This document shows, in pieces, positions 8,660 through 17,097 of a DNA stretch of 64,000 nucleotides (its first letter is position 1; each line of letters begins with the position of its first letter). The stretch comes from Candidatus Andeanibacterium colombiense (GTDB lineage Bacteria > Pseudomonadota > Alphaproteobacteria > Sphingomonadales > Sphingomonadaceae): positions 2,108,001 to 2,172,000 of the forward strand of contig CP119316.1 of the NCBI GenBank assembly GCA_029202985.1. Direction: 5' to 3'. A program made the position numbers and the translations under genes. The notes under the pieces are model-generated. The model searched no databases and was not told where the DNA came from. It saw only the letters and a list, made by a program, of their open reading frames with translations.

Positions 8660-10159
8660 TCAGGCGACCAGTTTCTTCGCCGCGCGTTCGACCAGCGCCG
8701 CGTCGTCGGCGACTTCGCCGAGCATCGCCACTTCGCCGCCCGGCAGGCGGCGAATCATCACCAGCGCGAATTCGCTGCCCTCGTGCGCGATCTCCTCGAA
8801 CCCCATGGGCGCGATCCTGCGGAGCTGGCGGGCGACCCGCTCGCGCGGCGTTTCCGGCGCTGGCGAGGCCGGCCGGCCGGCTTCCTCGCGGCGGAAGCGG
8901 CGTTCCGCCGCGACCACGCCCTTCAACCCGCCTTCGGCACCGGTCAGGAAAGCGGCAAGCTCTCCCGCCCCCATCTCCAGGCGATGCGCATGGCTCAGCG
9001 CGGCGGCATATTCGGTCAGGCGGGTCTTGTCGTAATCGGCGCCGAACACGAGCTTGACCACCGGCGTCATCGGGGCGCGTTCCTGAGTCGCGATATTCGA
9101 CGCTTCGAGCAACAGCGCGAATTCCTCGGGCGCCGCCGCCGCCGCGAGCGAGAAATCGTACGCGCGCGAGATCGCGTCGTAGAGCGCGGCGCGCGAGCGG
9201 TCTTCGTTCGACTGGGCGAGCAGCGCGCTGTTGCGCGCGGAGGCCAGCCAATCGCCGAGACCCACCGCGCCCGCATCGAGCGGATCGAATTCGGCCGCGT
9301 AATCGTCTTCCGCGGGCGTTTCGTCGTCATAGCCGGGATAGGCCGAGTCGGGCACCAGGCTGAAGCCGGCCCCGCTCACGCCGCCGAAATAAGGCATCGG
9401 CAGCGCCGATTCGTCGCGCGGCAAAGTGCCGGCAGCGGCGAAGTTGACCACATCGTGCAGCGCGCGGACGGTTTCCTCAGCGGAATAGCTGTCGTTCGCC
9501 GGGCCATCGGCCCAGTCGGTGATCGGTTCGTCGTCGCGCAGCGGCACGATCTCGGGCTCCTCGTCGAGCGCCTGGTCGATCTCGAGCATCAACTCATCCG
9601 TGGTGCGCTGGTCGGCCAGCTCCTTCCAGTTGATCACGCCGTAGATGAAGTCGATCGTATCGTCGTCGCTCGAATAAGGCAGCAGGATCCCACGATACAG
9701 GATCGTCTGGCCGCGCTGGTTCACGAACTCCGCTTCGAAGCCGATCGGCGCCTGGTTGGCGAGGATCTGCATGTAATGATCGGTGATCCGCGACAGCAGC
9801 GACCGCGCCGGGACGTCGGACAGCTGGGTAATGTCGCCCTCGGCGCCGCATTCCTCGGCGAGCCGGTCGCCGAGATAGGAGACGCCCGGGTTCTCGATTC
9901 CGCCGGTGAAGTCCAGCAACACGCTGTAGGGTCCGAAATCGACGAGATCTTCCGGATCGAGATCCTCGATCCCGGGAAAATTCTTGTCGTCGAGCAGGCT
10001 GGCCCAGTGGTTGTAGGCACGCACCTGCATCCGGCGCTCATCCTGACCGATGGCGTCGGGCAGCGTATCGCCCCCGGCGTCGTCTTCCGCCGGATCATGC
10101 GCTTCGTCCGCGCCGATCAGATCGTCGCGGTCGGCGAAATTCCCTCTCAGCGTTTCCAT
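8660..10159 (-). CDS. PAS domain-containing protein of unknown function
   Basis: 499 residues, acidic, no signal peptide. Residues about 45-190 have the pattern of a PAS_5-type sensor domain: RAYNHWASLLDDKNFPGIEDL, SVLLDFTGGIENPGVSYLG, ITDHYMQILANQAPIGFEAEF, TILYRGILLPYSSDDDTIDFIYGVINW. The rest is largely low complexity and helical with no kinase, cyclase or HTH motif, so it is not an obvious signal transducer. A 7-bp inverted repeat sits just upstream of its start. Found as a lone gene in sphingomonads; role unknown. Confidence 0.7.
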   Translation of the reverse strand: METLRGNFADRDDLIGADEAHDPAEDDAGGDTLPDAIGQDERRMQVRAYNHWASLLDDKNFPGIEDLDPEDLVDFGPYSVLLDFTGGIENPGVSYLGDRLAEECGAEGDITQLSDVPARSLLSRITDHYMQILANQAPIGFEAEFVNQRGQTILYRGILLPYSSDDDTIDFIYGVINWKELADQRTTDELMLEIDQALDEEPEIVPLRDDEPITDWADGPANDSYSAEETVRALHDVVNFAAAGTLPRDESALPMPYFGGVSGAGFSLVPDSAYPGYDDETPAEDDYAAEFDPLDAGAVGLGDWLASARNSALLAQSNEDRSRAALYDAISRAYDFSLAAAAAPEEFALLLEASNIATQERAPMTPVVKLVFGADYDKTRLTEYAAALSHAHRLEMGAGELAAFLTGAEGGLKGVVAAERRFRREEAGRPASPAPETPRERVARQLRRIAPMGFEEIAHEGSEFALVMIRRLPGGEVAMLGEVADDAALVERAAKKLVA

Positions 10160-10178
10160 TGCCGGCTGTCCCCAAAAT

Positions 10179-10199
10179 CCTGATTGCGTCGTAATCAGG
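10179..10199. promoter_or_regulatory. Inverted repeat upstream of the PAS gene
   Basis: CCTGATT and AATCAGG form perfect 7-bp arms around GCGTCGT, about 20 bases upstream of the PAS-gene start codon. It could be an operator or a leader hairpin near the start site. Only the repeat is seen; the function is inferred. Confidence 0.4.
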
Positions 10200-10283
10200 G
10201 GACGTTTTGCCGCGACATGGTAAAGTTACCGTTAAGTCGCGCCGGGAAAAAGCCGACTTCCGGGTAGAAGCGACGTCACGCCG

Positions 10284-11516
10284 TCAGGCCGCGGGCTTCG
10301 CGATGCCTTCGCCGATCTTCGGCATCGGCGCGAATACCCGCATGACGCCAAGCGACACCAGCAGCCACGCCGCGGCCGCGAGCAACGCCGCGGAGGTCCC
10401 CGCAAGATCGGACAATGCGCCCCAGGCAGCCGCGCCGAGCGCCATCCCGCCGAAGATCATCGCCTGATAGATCGACAGCACCCGCCCGAGCAATTCGTCG
10501 GGGCTGCGCATCTGGATCGCGACATTCAGGCTGGTGAGCGCCGAAACATGGCCCGAGCCGGCGAGGAACGCCGCGGCCATCGCCACCGGCACAGTGGGCG
10601 CGAGGGCCAGCAGCGCGGTGGCGAAGGCGGCGATCAGGCTGGCGCCGGCCACGACCGCCTCCGGCCCGAAGCGCCGGCGCGCGCGCGCGATCCACATCGC
10701 GGAGATCACCGCGCCGACCCCGAACGAGCCGAAGATCAGACCGAAGCCCATTTCGCCGCTGCGGAGCTGCTCCTTGGCGACCAGCGGCAGCAGCGCCTGC
10801 ACCGCGATGATCCCCGCGCCGAACGCGGTCGAGCGCACCAGCACTCGGCGCACCGGGCTGCTGCTGGCGGCAAACCGTACGCCGCTGGCGATCGCGGGCA
10901 GCATCGGGTGGCGGGGCCTGGGGGCAACCTCGGGGCGCCAGCGCAGCAAGATCCAGATCAGCCCGAGATAGCTTACCGCATTGACGGTGAAGGCGGTCGA
11001 CGGCCCGGCCAGCGACAGCAGCACCCCGCCGATCGCGGGGCCGAGGCTGCGCGCGACATTGTAAGACACCGCGTTGAGCGAAATCGCCTGCGGCAGATCC
11101 TCGCGCGGGACCATCAGGCGGACCGACGCCTGCCATGCCGGGCCGTTGATCGCATAGCCAGCGCCGATCGCGAGGGTGAAGAACAGCAGCGAAGCCGGGC
11201 TGAGCGCGCCGATCCACGCCAGCACCGCCAACACGCTCGACAGGACCAGCATCGCCAGCGTCGACAGCAGCATCACGATCCGGCGGTCGTACTGGTCGGC
11301 AATCACCCCGGCGAGCAGCGCGAGCGCCAGCACCGGGATCGTCACCGAGGCCTGCACCAGCGCGACCAGCAGATGCGAACTGGTCAGTTCGGTCATCACC
11401 CATGCGGCGGCGGTCGCCTCGATCAGGCTGCCGAGCGACGAGGCAAGGTTGGCGATCCAGATCGCGCGGAATACCGGCCAGCGGAGCGGCGAGAGGGCCG
11501 ATCCCGGTGCGAACAT
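10284..11516 (-). CDS. MFS transporter (EntS/DUF894-type exporter)
   Basis: 410 residues with about twelve hydrophobic helices and the usual cytoplasmic loop motif between helices 2 and 3 (GVIADQYDRRIVML, cf. GxLaDrxGRkxxl). N-terminal SPLRWPVFRAIWIANLASSLGS and the overall pattern place it with the EntS/MFS_3 group of drug and siderophore exporters. Its ATG overlaps the TGA of the upstream DUF2141 gene (TGATG), so translation is probably coupled. Substrate cannot be inferred; a lipid-related or small-molecule cargo is possible given the neighbouring desaturase-like gene. Confidence 0.85.
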   Translation of the reverse strand: MFAPGSALSPLRWPVFRAIWIANLASSLGSLIEATAAAWVMTELTSSHLLVALVQASVTIPVLALALLAGVIADQYDRRIVMLLSTLAMLVLSSVLAVLAWIGALSPASLLFFTLAIGAGYAINGPAWQASVRLMVPREDLPQAISLNAVSYNVARSLGPAIGGVLLSLAGPSTAFTVNAVSYLGLIWILLRWRPEVAPRPRHPMLPAIASGVRFAASSSPVRRVLVRSTAFGAGIIAVQALLPLVAKEQLRSGEMGFGLIFGSFGVGAVISAMWIARARRRFGPEAVVAGASLIAAFATALLALAPTVPVAMAAAFLAGSGHVSALTSLNVAIQMRSPDELLGRVLSIYQAMIFGGMALGAAAWGALSDLAGTSAALLAAAAWLLVSLGVMRVFAPMPKIGEGIAKPAA

Positions 11517-11971
11517 CAGAACATGTACCGCATCTTGATCGTCTGGCTCACCGGCTGGCCGGCGACCTGGAACGCCGCCGCCTTGAAGCTCGGGGGGCCC
11601 ATCACCACCGGGGCATCGCGCGAGAAGCCGTAGCCCTCCTTCGGCATCAGCAGCAGCGCGCGGTCGAGCTTGCCGTTGTCGTTCTCATCATGCGCGATCG
11701 CGATGCCGTAGCTGCCGGGAGCGACATTCTCGAACGTAAAGGTCACGCTGGTGGCGGCCTTGACCACGATCTTCTGCGAAGTCCCGGCGATCTTGCAATC
11801 GGGCCAGTCCTTCGCATTCCCGGTCAGGCAGGCCCGCACCACGCCATTCGAATTGCGCAGATTGGTCACTGTCACGGACACGCTGGTGCCGCCCCCCGTC
11901 GCGCCGAGCAGCACGCCGAGCGCCGCGGCGGCGAGACTCAGGGCCGCGAGAGGCCGCGATCGGTGCCGCAC
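11516..11971 (-). CDS. Exported DUF2141 domain protein
   Basis: About 151 residues from a GTG at 11971; a more upstream ATG at 12010 is open but would put thirteen odd residues before a normal signal peptide (RHRSRPLAALSLAAAALGVLLGATGG). The mature part fits DUF2141: TNLRNSNGVVRACL, then TFENVAPGSYGIAIAHDENDNGKLD and KEGYGFSRDA near the end. The DENDNGKLD turn looks like a calcium-binding loop. It overlaps the 3' end of the desaturase-like gene by 34 bases and its stop overlaps the MFS start, so the three form an operon. Function unknown. Confidence 0.75.
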   Translation of the reverse strand: MRHRSRPLAALSLAAAALGVLLGATGGGTSVSVTVTNLRNSNGVVRACLTGNAKDWPDCKIAGTSQKIVVKAATSVTFTFENVAPGSYGIAIAHDENDNGKLDRALLLMPKEGYGFSRDAPVVMGPPSFKAAAFQVAGQPVSQTIKMRYMF

Positions 11972-12651
11972 AGATGATCCCAGAACCGGAAATAGAGGCC
12001 GTAATTGCATGTGTACTGCTCGTGGTGACGCTGGTGGTGGCTGGCGGTGATCAGCCAGTGCCCGGCACGGGAATGGACGAGGGCCTTCGGAAACATCTCC
12101 CAGCCCATGTGGTTGGTCACGCCCATAAGCGTCATGACCGCCAGCACCAGCCCCAACAGCGCGACGTGGATCGGAATCACGAACACCAGCGCCGGGATCA
12201 CCACCGCGCCGGTCAGCGCTTCGAGCGGGTGGAAGCTCATCGCCGCCCAGGCGGTCGGCGGGCGGCTCGCGTGATGGACCGCATGGGCCGCGCGGAACCA
12301 CGCCGGGCGGTGGAGCAGCCGATGGGTCCAGTAGAACCACGTATCGTGCGCGAACAAATAGAGCAGCACGCTGAGCGGCAAATACCACAGCGGATAATCG
12401 TGCCAGCCGGTATAGATCCGCGTCCAGCCGCGCTGCTGCCAGCCCCAGGCGACGATCCCGGCGGGCACGCCGTAGATCGCGGCGGAAGCGAGCGACCACA
12501 ATATCTCTCCGCGGATCTGCGCCCCGAGGCCCGCATATATCCCCGGCCGGACCCGTCGGCTCGCGAGAGCGAAGACGCCGCTGGTCGCGAGATAGCGGGC
12601 CGCGACGATCGCGCTCATCGCCAGTGCGGAAAGGAGGATCGCCGCGAGCAT
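11938..12651 (-). CDS. Sterol desaturase / fatty acid hydroxylase family protein
   Basis: A 237-residue integral membrane diiron enzyme. The eight-histidine signature is clear: HDTWFYWTHRLLH (HxxxxHxxxH type, about residue 103), HAVHH (about 122), and HHQRHH (about 209), with hydrophobic helices between. Family members hydroxylate or desaturate sterols, carotenoids, sphingoid bases or fatty acids using O2. In a sphingomonad a sphingolipid or carotenoid substrate is plausible, but nothing here fixes it. First gene of an apparent operon with DUF2141 and an MFS exporter. Confidence 0.85.
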   Translation of the reverse strand: MLAAILLSALAMSAIVAARYLATSGVFALASRRVRPGIYAGLGAQIRGEILWSLASAAIYGVPAGIVAWGWQQRGWTRIYTGWHDYPLWYLPLSVLLYLFAHDTWFYWTHRLLHRPAWFRAAHAVHHASRPPTAWAAMSFHPLEALTGAVVIPALVFVIPIHVALLGLVLAVMTLMGVTNHMGWEMFPKALVHSRAGHWLITASHHQRHHEQYTCNYGLYFRFWDHLCGTDRGLSRP

Positions 12652-12698
12652 GCAGCGCCCCTATCACCGCAAGCCGGCGGATGACAGGGGCACCGGCG

Positions 12699-13301
12699 TC
12701 ACGCCTCGGCGGCGATCCGGTACATCGTCGTCACCGGGCGGGCCATGACCCGTTGCAACAGCGGCGCAAAGAATTCGAGCGGTGCCGAATCATAATCCGG
12801 ATCGAACGCCGCCTGATCGTATTTTTCGCAGAATTCCGCGCAGGCCTCGAACTGCGGATGGCCGCGGAAATTCTCCCTGAGGTCGCGGTCCAGCCCGAGA
12901 TGGTGGAAGTAATAATGGCCCTGGAAGATCCCGTGCTGCTGGCAGATCCAGTGCAATTCGTCCGAGACGAACGGCCTGACGATCGCCGCCGCGATATCGG
13001 GGTGGTTATACGCGCCGAGCGTGTCGCCGATATCGTGGAGCAGCGCCATCGCCACATAGGGTTCGTCGCGCCCGTCGCGATAGGCGCGGGTCGCGGTCTG
13101 CAGCGAATGGTCGAGCCGGTCGACCGGGAAGCCGCCGTAATCGCCTTTGAGCAGCCGCAGGTGGTCGAGCACCCGGCCCCCAACCCCTTGCGCGAAAGGA
13201 ATGAACTCTCCGGCGATGATCCGCCAGTCGCCCTGTGTGCTCTCCTCCATCGCCCGGAATTCCGCGCGGGAGGAGGAATCCGTGGTCTGAACCATGGGCA
13301 C
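12699..13301 (-). CDS. HD-domain protein, possible diiron oxygenase relative
   Basis: A 200-residue soluble protein with an HD metal-binding domain. His65 (DRLDHSLQTA), the pair His89-Asp90 (ALLHDIGD), then His117, His123 and His133/134 are candidate ligands. The 24-residue gap between the first His and the HD pair, and the extra histidines, recall mixed-valent diiron oxygenases such as PhnZ as well as ordinary HD phosphohydrolases. No phosphonate gene is near. Divergent from the LytS-type kinase gene at 13387. HD fold probable; reaction unknown. Confidence 0.7.
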   Translation of the reverse strand: MPMVQTTDSSSRAEFRAMEESTQGDWRIIAGEFIPFAQGVGGRVLDHLRLLKGDYGGFPVDRLDHSLQTATRAYRDGRDEPYVAMALLHDIGDTLGAYNHPDIAAAIVRPFVSDELHWICQQHGIFQGHYYFHHLGLDRDLRENFRGHPQFEACAEFCEKYDQAAFDPDYDSAPLEFFAPLLQRVMARPVTTMYRIAAEA

Positions 13302-13336
13302 CTCTCACGGCGGAGATTACTCCCAATCGGGAACGG

Positions 13337-13360
13337 CGCAAAACATTCTGACGTTTTGCG
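13337..13360. promoter_or_regulatory. Inverted repeat in the HD-protein / histidine kinase divergent region
   Basis: CGCAAAAC and GTTTTGCG are perfect 8-bp arms separated by 8 bases, centred in the 85-base divergent spacer and about 27 bases before the kinase start codon. The layout suits an operator for one or both genes. The regulator is not identified. Confidence 0.45.
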
Positions 13361-13386
13361 GTGAATTGAGCTAGAAACAGGCGATC

Positions 13387-14619
13387 ATGGCGGTTCTGTT
13401 ACCCTTCCAACCCACTCCGTTCTTCGCCGACAAGAACAAGGCCTTCTGGAATTTGCAGATCGCCGGCTGGGGCGGTGCGGCGTTGCTGCGCGGGGTTTCG
13501 ACCCTCGCCAACCAGGGCTGGGAAGATCTGGTGCGGGTGCTCATCACCTCGATCACCGGCTTCTCGATCAGCCTCGTGCTGTCGGTGATCTATCGCCAGC
13601 TGATCAACCGCAAGCCGGTGATCACCTGGACTTTCACCGTGCTCTCGCTGGCGCTCGCGGTCGGGCTCTATGCCTTCATCGACGCCTGGGTGATCTGGCT
13701 CTACCGGCCCGAGAGCAACGCGAGCTTCGCGCAATTGGTGCTCGGCGTGTTCTATCTCGACATGACCCTGCTCGGCACCTGGTCGGCGCTGTATTACGCG
13801 ATCAACTTCTTCCTCCAGATCGAGGAACAGGCCGACCGGCTCGCGCGGCTGCAGGCGCAGGCGACCGGCGCGCAGCTCGCGATGCTGCGCTATCAGCTCA
13901 ATCCGCATTTTCTGTTCAACACGCTCAATTCGATCTCGACCCTGGTGCTGCTCAAACAGACCGAACCGGCCAATGCGATGCTCACCCGCCTGTCGGCGTT
14001 CCTTCGCCACACGCTCGTCAACGAGCCCGGCGGCCGGGTCACGCTGGAGGAGGAGATCGAGACGCTGAAGCTCTATCTCGATATCGAGCGGATGCGGTTC
14101 GAGGAGCGGCTGCGCACCGAATTCCGGATCGAACCCGCGACCGGGCGTGCGCTGCTGCCGTCGCTGCTGCTCCAGCCGCTGGTCGAGAATGCGATCAAAT
14201 ATGCGGTCTCGCCGCAGGAAGAAGGGGCGCAGATCAGCATTTCGGCGCGGCTCGTCGGGCAAAGGCTTCGGATCACCGTTGCCGACAGCGGGCCGGGATT
14301 GCAAAACGGCGGCACCCGCCCGAACTTCGGCCCCGCATATACGGGCGGTGCGGGAATCGTCTCCTCGACCGGTGTGGGTCTCGCGAATATTCGCGACCGG
14401 CTCGCGCAGGCTTACGGAGAAGATCACGTCTTCGAAACCCGTACACCCGCACAAGGCGGCTTCACCGTGGTGATCGAAATCCCGTTTGAAGTTGCCGAGG
14501 AAGAGGAGAAGACCATCCTGCCGAAACCACCTGCCCCGGTGGCCGTTGTACCATCAGCGGCCCAACCTGCTCATCCTGCTGAAGGGCCAGCCCAACGAGA
14601 ATTGGGGCTCCGCGCATGA
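13387..14619 (+). CDS. LytS/YehU-type sensor histidine kinase
   Basis: 410 residues. The N-terminal part has about four hydrophobic helices (residues roughly 20-150) that would sense at the membrane. The His_kinase (PF06580) domain follows a short coiled coil: the phosphoacceptor region is LRYQLNPHFLFNTLNSIS, and the ATP-binding domain has LLLQPLVENAIKYAV (N box) and GVGLANIRDRL (G box). A proline-rich C-terminal tail carries extra residues. Its stop overlaps the ATG of the response regulator by four bases, so the two are a coupled pair. Confidence 0.9.
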   Translation: MAVLLPFQPTPFFADKNKAFWNLQIAGWGGAALLRGVSTLANQGWEDLVRVLITSITGFSISLVLSVIYRQLINRKPVITWTFTVLSLALAVGLYAFIDAWVIWLYRPESNASFAQLVLGVFYLDMTLLGTWSALYYAINFFLQIEEQADRLARLQAQATGAQLAMLRYQLNPHFLFNTLNSISTLVLLKQTEPANAMLTRLSAFLRHTLVNEPGGRVTLEEEIETLKLYLDIERMRFEERLRTEFRIEPATGRALLPSLLLQPLVENAIKYAVSPQEEGAQISISARLVGQRLRITVADSGPGLQNGGTRPNFGPAYTGGAGIVSSTGVGLANIRDRLAQAYGEDHVFETRTPAQGGFTVVIEIPFEVAEEEEKTILPKPPAPVAVVPSAAQPAHPAEGPAQRELGLRA

Positions 14620-15413
14620 CCATTCGTACAATCATCGTCGATGACGAAAAACTCGCGATCCAGGGCCTGCAACTGCGCCTGGAAGCCTTCCCCGACGTCG
14701 AAGTGATCGACACTTGCGCCAACGGACGCGAGGCGATCCGCAAGATCAAGACCGAGAAGCCCGATCTGGTGTTCCTCGACATCCAGATGCCCGGCTTCGA
14801 CGGCTTTTCGGTCGTCAGCGGAGTGATGGAGATCGAACCGCCGCTGTTCGTGTTCGTCACCGCCTATCAGGAACATGCGATCCGCGCGTTCGAGGCGAAT
14901 GCGGTGAATTATCTGATGAAGCCGGTCGATGTCGACAAGCTCGCCGACACGCTCGAACGGGTGCGCGTGCGCCTCGCCGAGAAGCGGTCCGCCGAAGAAG
15001 CCGAAAAGCTCAAGGTCGTGTTGCAGGAAATCGCACCCGATGCGGCGGAGAACTTCTCCGAGGACGACCAGGCCGCTGGCGGGCGCTACGAGAAGCTGAT
15101 CAACGTCAAGGATCGCGGCCAGATTTTCCGGGTCGATGTCGATTCGATCGAGCATATCGAAGCCGCGGGCGACTATATGTGCATCTACACCGGCGACAAT
15201 TCGCTGATCCTGCGGGAAACGATGAAGGATCTCGAACGCCGGCTCGATCCGCGCACGTTCCAGCGCGTCCACCGCTCGACCATCGTGAACCTCGACAAGG
15301 TCCGGCAAGTGAAGCCGCACACCAATGGCGAATGCTTCCTGGTGCTTGAAAGCAATGCGCAGGTGAAGGTCAGCCGGTCGTACCGCGACGTGGTTGCACG
15401 ATTCGTCCATTAA
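14616..15413 (+). CDS. LytTR-family response regulator
   Basis: 265 residues: receiver domain (1-120) with acidic pocket VDDE, phosphoacceptor Asp55 in VFLDIQMPG, Thr/Lys switch residues in FVTAYQ and LMKPVD, then a linker and a LytTR DNA-binding domain (about 155-265) with DRGQIFRVDVDSIEHIEAAGDY and RRLDPRTFQRVHRSTIVNL. It is the partner of the kinase immediately upstream. LytTR regulators bind short direct repeats upstream of target promoters; targets cannot be read here. Followed by a palindromic repeat, then nadC. Confidence 0.93.
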   Translation: MTIRTIIVDDEKLAIQGLQLRLEAFPDVEVIDTCANGREAIRKIKTEKPDLVFLDIQMPGFDGFSVVSGVMEIEPPLFVFVTAYQEHAIRAFEANAVNYLMKPVDVDKLADTLERVRVRLAEKRSAEEAEKLKVVLQEIAPDAAENFSEDDQAAGGRYEKLINVKDRGQIFRVDVDSIEHIEAAGDYMCIYTGDNSLILRETMKDLERRLDPRTFQRVHRSTIVNLDKVRQVKPHTNGECFLVLESNAQVKVSRSYRDVVARFVH

Positions 15414-15431
15414 CAGCTTACTTGACCAATC

Positions 15432-15509
15432 CCCGAGTCCCCGCGAAGGCGGGGACCTCAGGCCGGAGCGCGCGACCGCCTGAGGTCCCCGCCTTCGCGG
15501 GGACTCGGG
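15432..15509. repeat. REP-like palindromic element, copy 1 (perfect 32-bp arms)
   Basis: A perfect inverted repeat with 32-base arms (15432-15463 and 15478-15509) and a 14-base spacer, built around CCCCGCGAAGGCGGGGACCT. The same design recurs at about 17474, 23484 and 25098, always between genes, so it belongs to a dispersed family of palindromic repeats. Here it may also end the LytTR transcript. Confidence 0.85.
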
Positions 15510-15537
15510 AACGGCGCCTGCCAACGGGGTGGATAGA

Positions 15538-16395
15538 ATGGCGTTCGAACTCGAAGGCTTCGACCTCGCCCACTTCGTCCGCGCGACCCTTGACGAGGAT
15601 CTCGGCGTGGGCCTCCCTGGCGGCGGGCACGACGTCACCGCGGAAAGCGTGATTCCTGAAGACGCGCGCTTCTCGGGAGTGATGGACAGCCGCGATGCGA
15701 TCGTCGTCGCCGGCCTGCCGGTCGCCGCGGCGTTCTTCCACGCGCTCGATCCGGGGATGAAGATCGAAATCCTGCGCGAAGAAGGCGCGCAAGTCCCGGC
15801 CGGCTCCGATCTGATGCGCCTTTCCGGCAATGCCCGCGCGATGCTCACCGCCGAGCGCAGCGCGCTCAATGTGGTCCAGCACCTCTCCGGCATCGCGACC
15901 ATGACCCGGGACTACGTCCGGGCGATGGGCGACACGGCAAAACTGCTCGATACCCGCAAGACCATCCCCGGCCTGCGCCACCTCGAGAAATATGCGACCC
16001 GCATGGGCGGGGCAACCAATCACCGCATGGGCTTGTGGGACGCGGCGATGATCAAGGACAACCACATCCTCGTCGCCGGCAGCGTCGGCGAAGCGGTCCG
16101 CCGCGCGCGCGACGCCGGGGTCGAGCGGATCATTTGCGAAGTCGACCGGATCGACCAGATCGAACCCGCGCTGGCAGCGGGCGCGAGCCATCTGCTGCTC
16201 GACAATATGAACCCTGCAACCTTGCGCGATGCGGTCGCGCTGATCGCGGGCCGGGCCGACACCGAAGCCTCGGGCGGGGTGACCCTCCAGACCATCGGCG
16301 CGATCGCCGCGAGCAGGGTCGATTACGTCTCGGTCGGCCGCCTGACCCAGAGCGCGCCGGCAGCGGATATCGGGCTGGATTTCACGCCGCTGTGA
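15538..16395 (+). CDS. nadC: Carboxylating nicotinate-nucleotide pyrophosphorylase
   Basis: 285 residues, normal length. It converts quinolinate and PRPP to nicotinate mononucleotide, CO2 and PPi in de novo NAD synthesis. Signature blocks: RSALNVVQHLSGIATMT, then LDTRKTIPGLRHLEKYAT and GATNHRMGLWDAAMIKDNH, and the C-terminal SGGVTLQTIGAIAASRVDYVSVG split here as SGGVTLQTIGAIA and VDYVSVG. The start is ATG 15538 with GGGGTGG five bases upstream; a GTG nine bases earlier is in frame. nadA/nadB are not nearby. The next gene follows after 7 bases. Confidence 0.95.
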   Translation: MAFELEGFDLAHFVRATLDEDLGVGLPGGGHDVTAESVIPEDARFSGVMDSRDAIVVAGLPVAAAFFHALDPGMKIEILREEGAQVPAGSDLMRLSGNARAMLTAERSALNVVQHLSGIATMTRDYVRAMGDTAKLLDTRKTIPGLRHLEKYATRMGGATNHRMGLWDAAMIKDNHILVAGSVGEAVRRARDAGVERIICEVDRIDQIEPALAAGASHLLLDNMNPATLRDAVALIAGRADTEASGGVTLQTIGAIAASRVDYVSVGRLTQSAPAADIGLDFTPL

Positions 16396-16402
16396 GGCTC
16401 GG

Positions 16403-17089
16403 TTGCTCGGGCTCCCGCTGATCGCGATCGGGACGATCGCGCAGGCCCAAGCCTATCAATGCCGGCCACCCGCAGGACCGGTCAGCGCTGCGAAGCCGAT
16501 TCCCGACGGACCGGTCCGCCGAACGCGAATCGCCGCCTACACCCTCGCGCTGAGCTGGTCGCCCGAGCATTGCCGCTTCGCCACCGCCGCCGACCGCTTC
16601 CAGTGCTCGGGCAGGAACGGCCGCTTCGGGCTGGTGCTGCACGGGCTGTGGCCCGAGGGCAAGGGCGCGAACTGGCCGCAATGGTGCCCGAGCGCGCGCG
16701 GCCCTTCGCCCGACCTGCTCCGCCGGACCATGTGCCTGACTCCGTCGGCCGACCTGATCGCGCATGAATGGGCGAAGCACGGCGCCTGCATGGCGAAGAC
16801 GCCGACCGGCTATTTCAAGGCCGCGCGGATCCTGTTCGATTCGCTGAGCCTGCCCGATCTCGACCGCCTGTCGCGCCGCAAGCCGCTCGATGCCGGGATG
16901 ATCCGCGAGAGTGTCTCCGCCGCCTTCCCGGCCTTCAAACCCGAAATGGTCGGGATCAAGCTCAATGCGGGCGGCTGGCTGGATGAGATAAGATTTTGTT
17001 ATAACACGGATTTTCGCCCGTCGCGCTGCTCCAGAAGCCAGTACGGGGCGAAAGACACGCTCTCCGCCCGCATCTGGCGCGGGCTCTAG
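16403..17089 (+). CDS. Secreted ribonuclease T2 family protein
   Basis: About 228 residues from a TTG at 16403 preceded by GAGG at five bases. A short hydrophobic leader (about residues 2-17) ends in AQA, so export to the periplasm is expected. The two catalytic segments are intact: CAS I GLVLHGLWPEG with His80, and CAS II IAHEWAKHGAC with His121, Glu122 and His126. Eight or more cysteines allow disulfides. RNase T2 cleaves RNA via 2',3'-cyclic phosphates. It sits 7 bases after nadC, possibly one transcript. The start codon is less certain than the family. Confidence 0.88.
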   Translation: MLGLPLIAIGTIAQAQAYQCRPPAGPVSAAKPIPDGPVRRTRIAAYTLALSWSPEHCRFATAADRFQCSGRNGRFGLVLHGLWPEGKGANWPQWCPSARGPSPDLLRRTMCLTPSADLIAHEWAKHGACMAKTPTGYFKAARILFDSLSLPDLDRLSRRKPLDAGMIRESVSAAFPAFKPEMVGIKLNAGGWLDEIRFCYNTDFRPSRCSRSQYGAKDTLSARIWRGL

Positions 17090-17097
17090 GCGAACAT

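Noticed and set aside
11516..12667. 383-residue fusion of a desaturase region with DUF2141
   Set aside because: The open frame crosses the desaturase gene in the wrong frame; only its last 150 or so residues (DUF2141) are protein-like.
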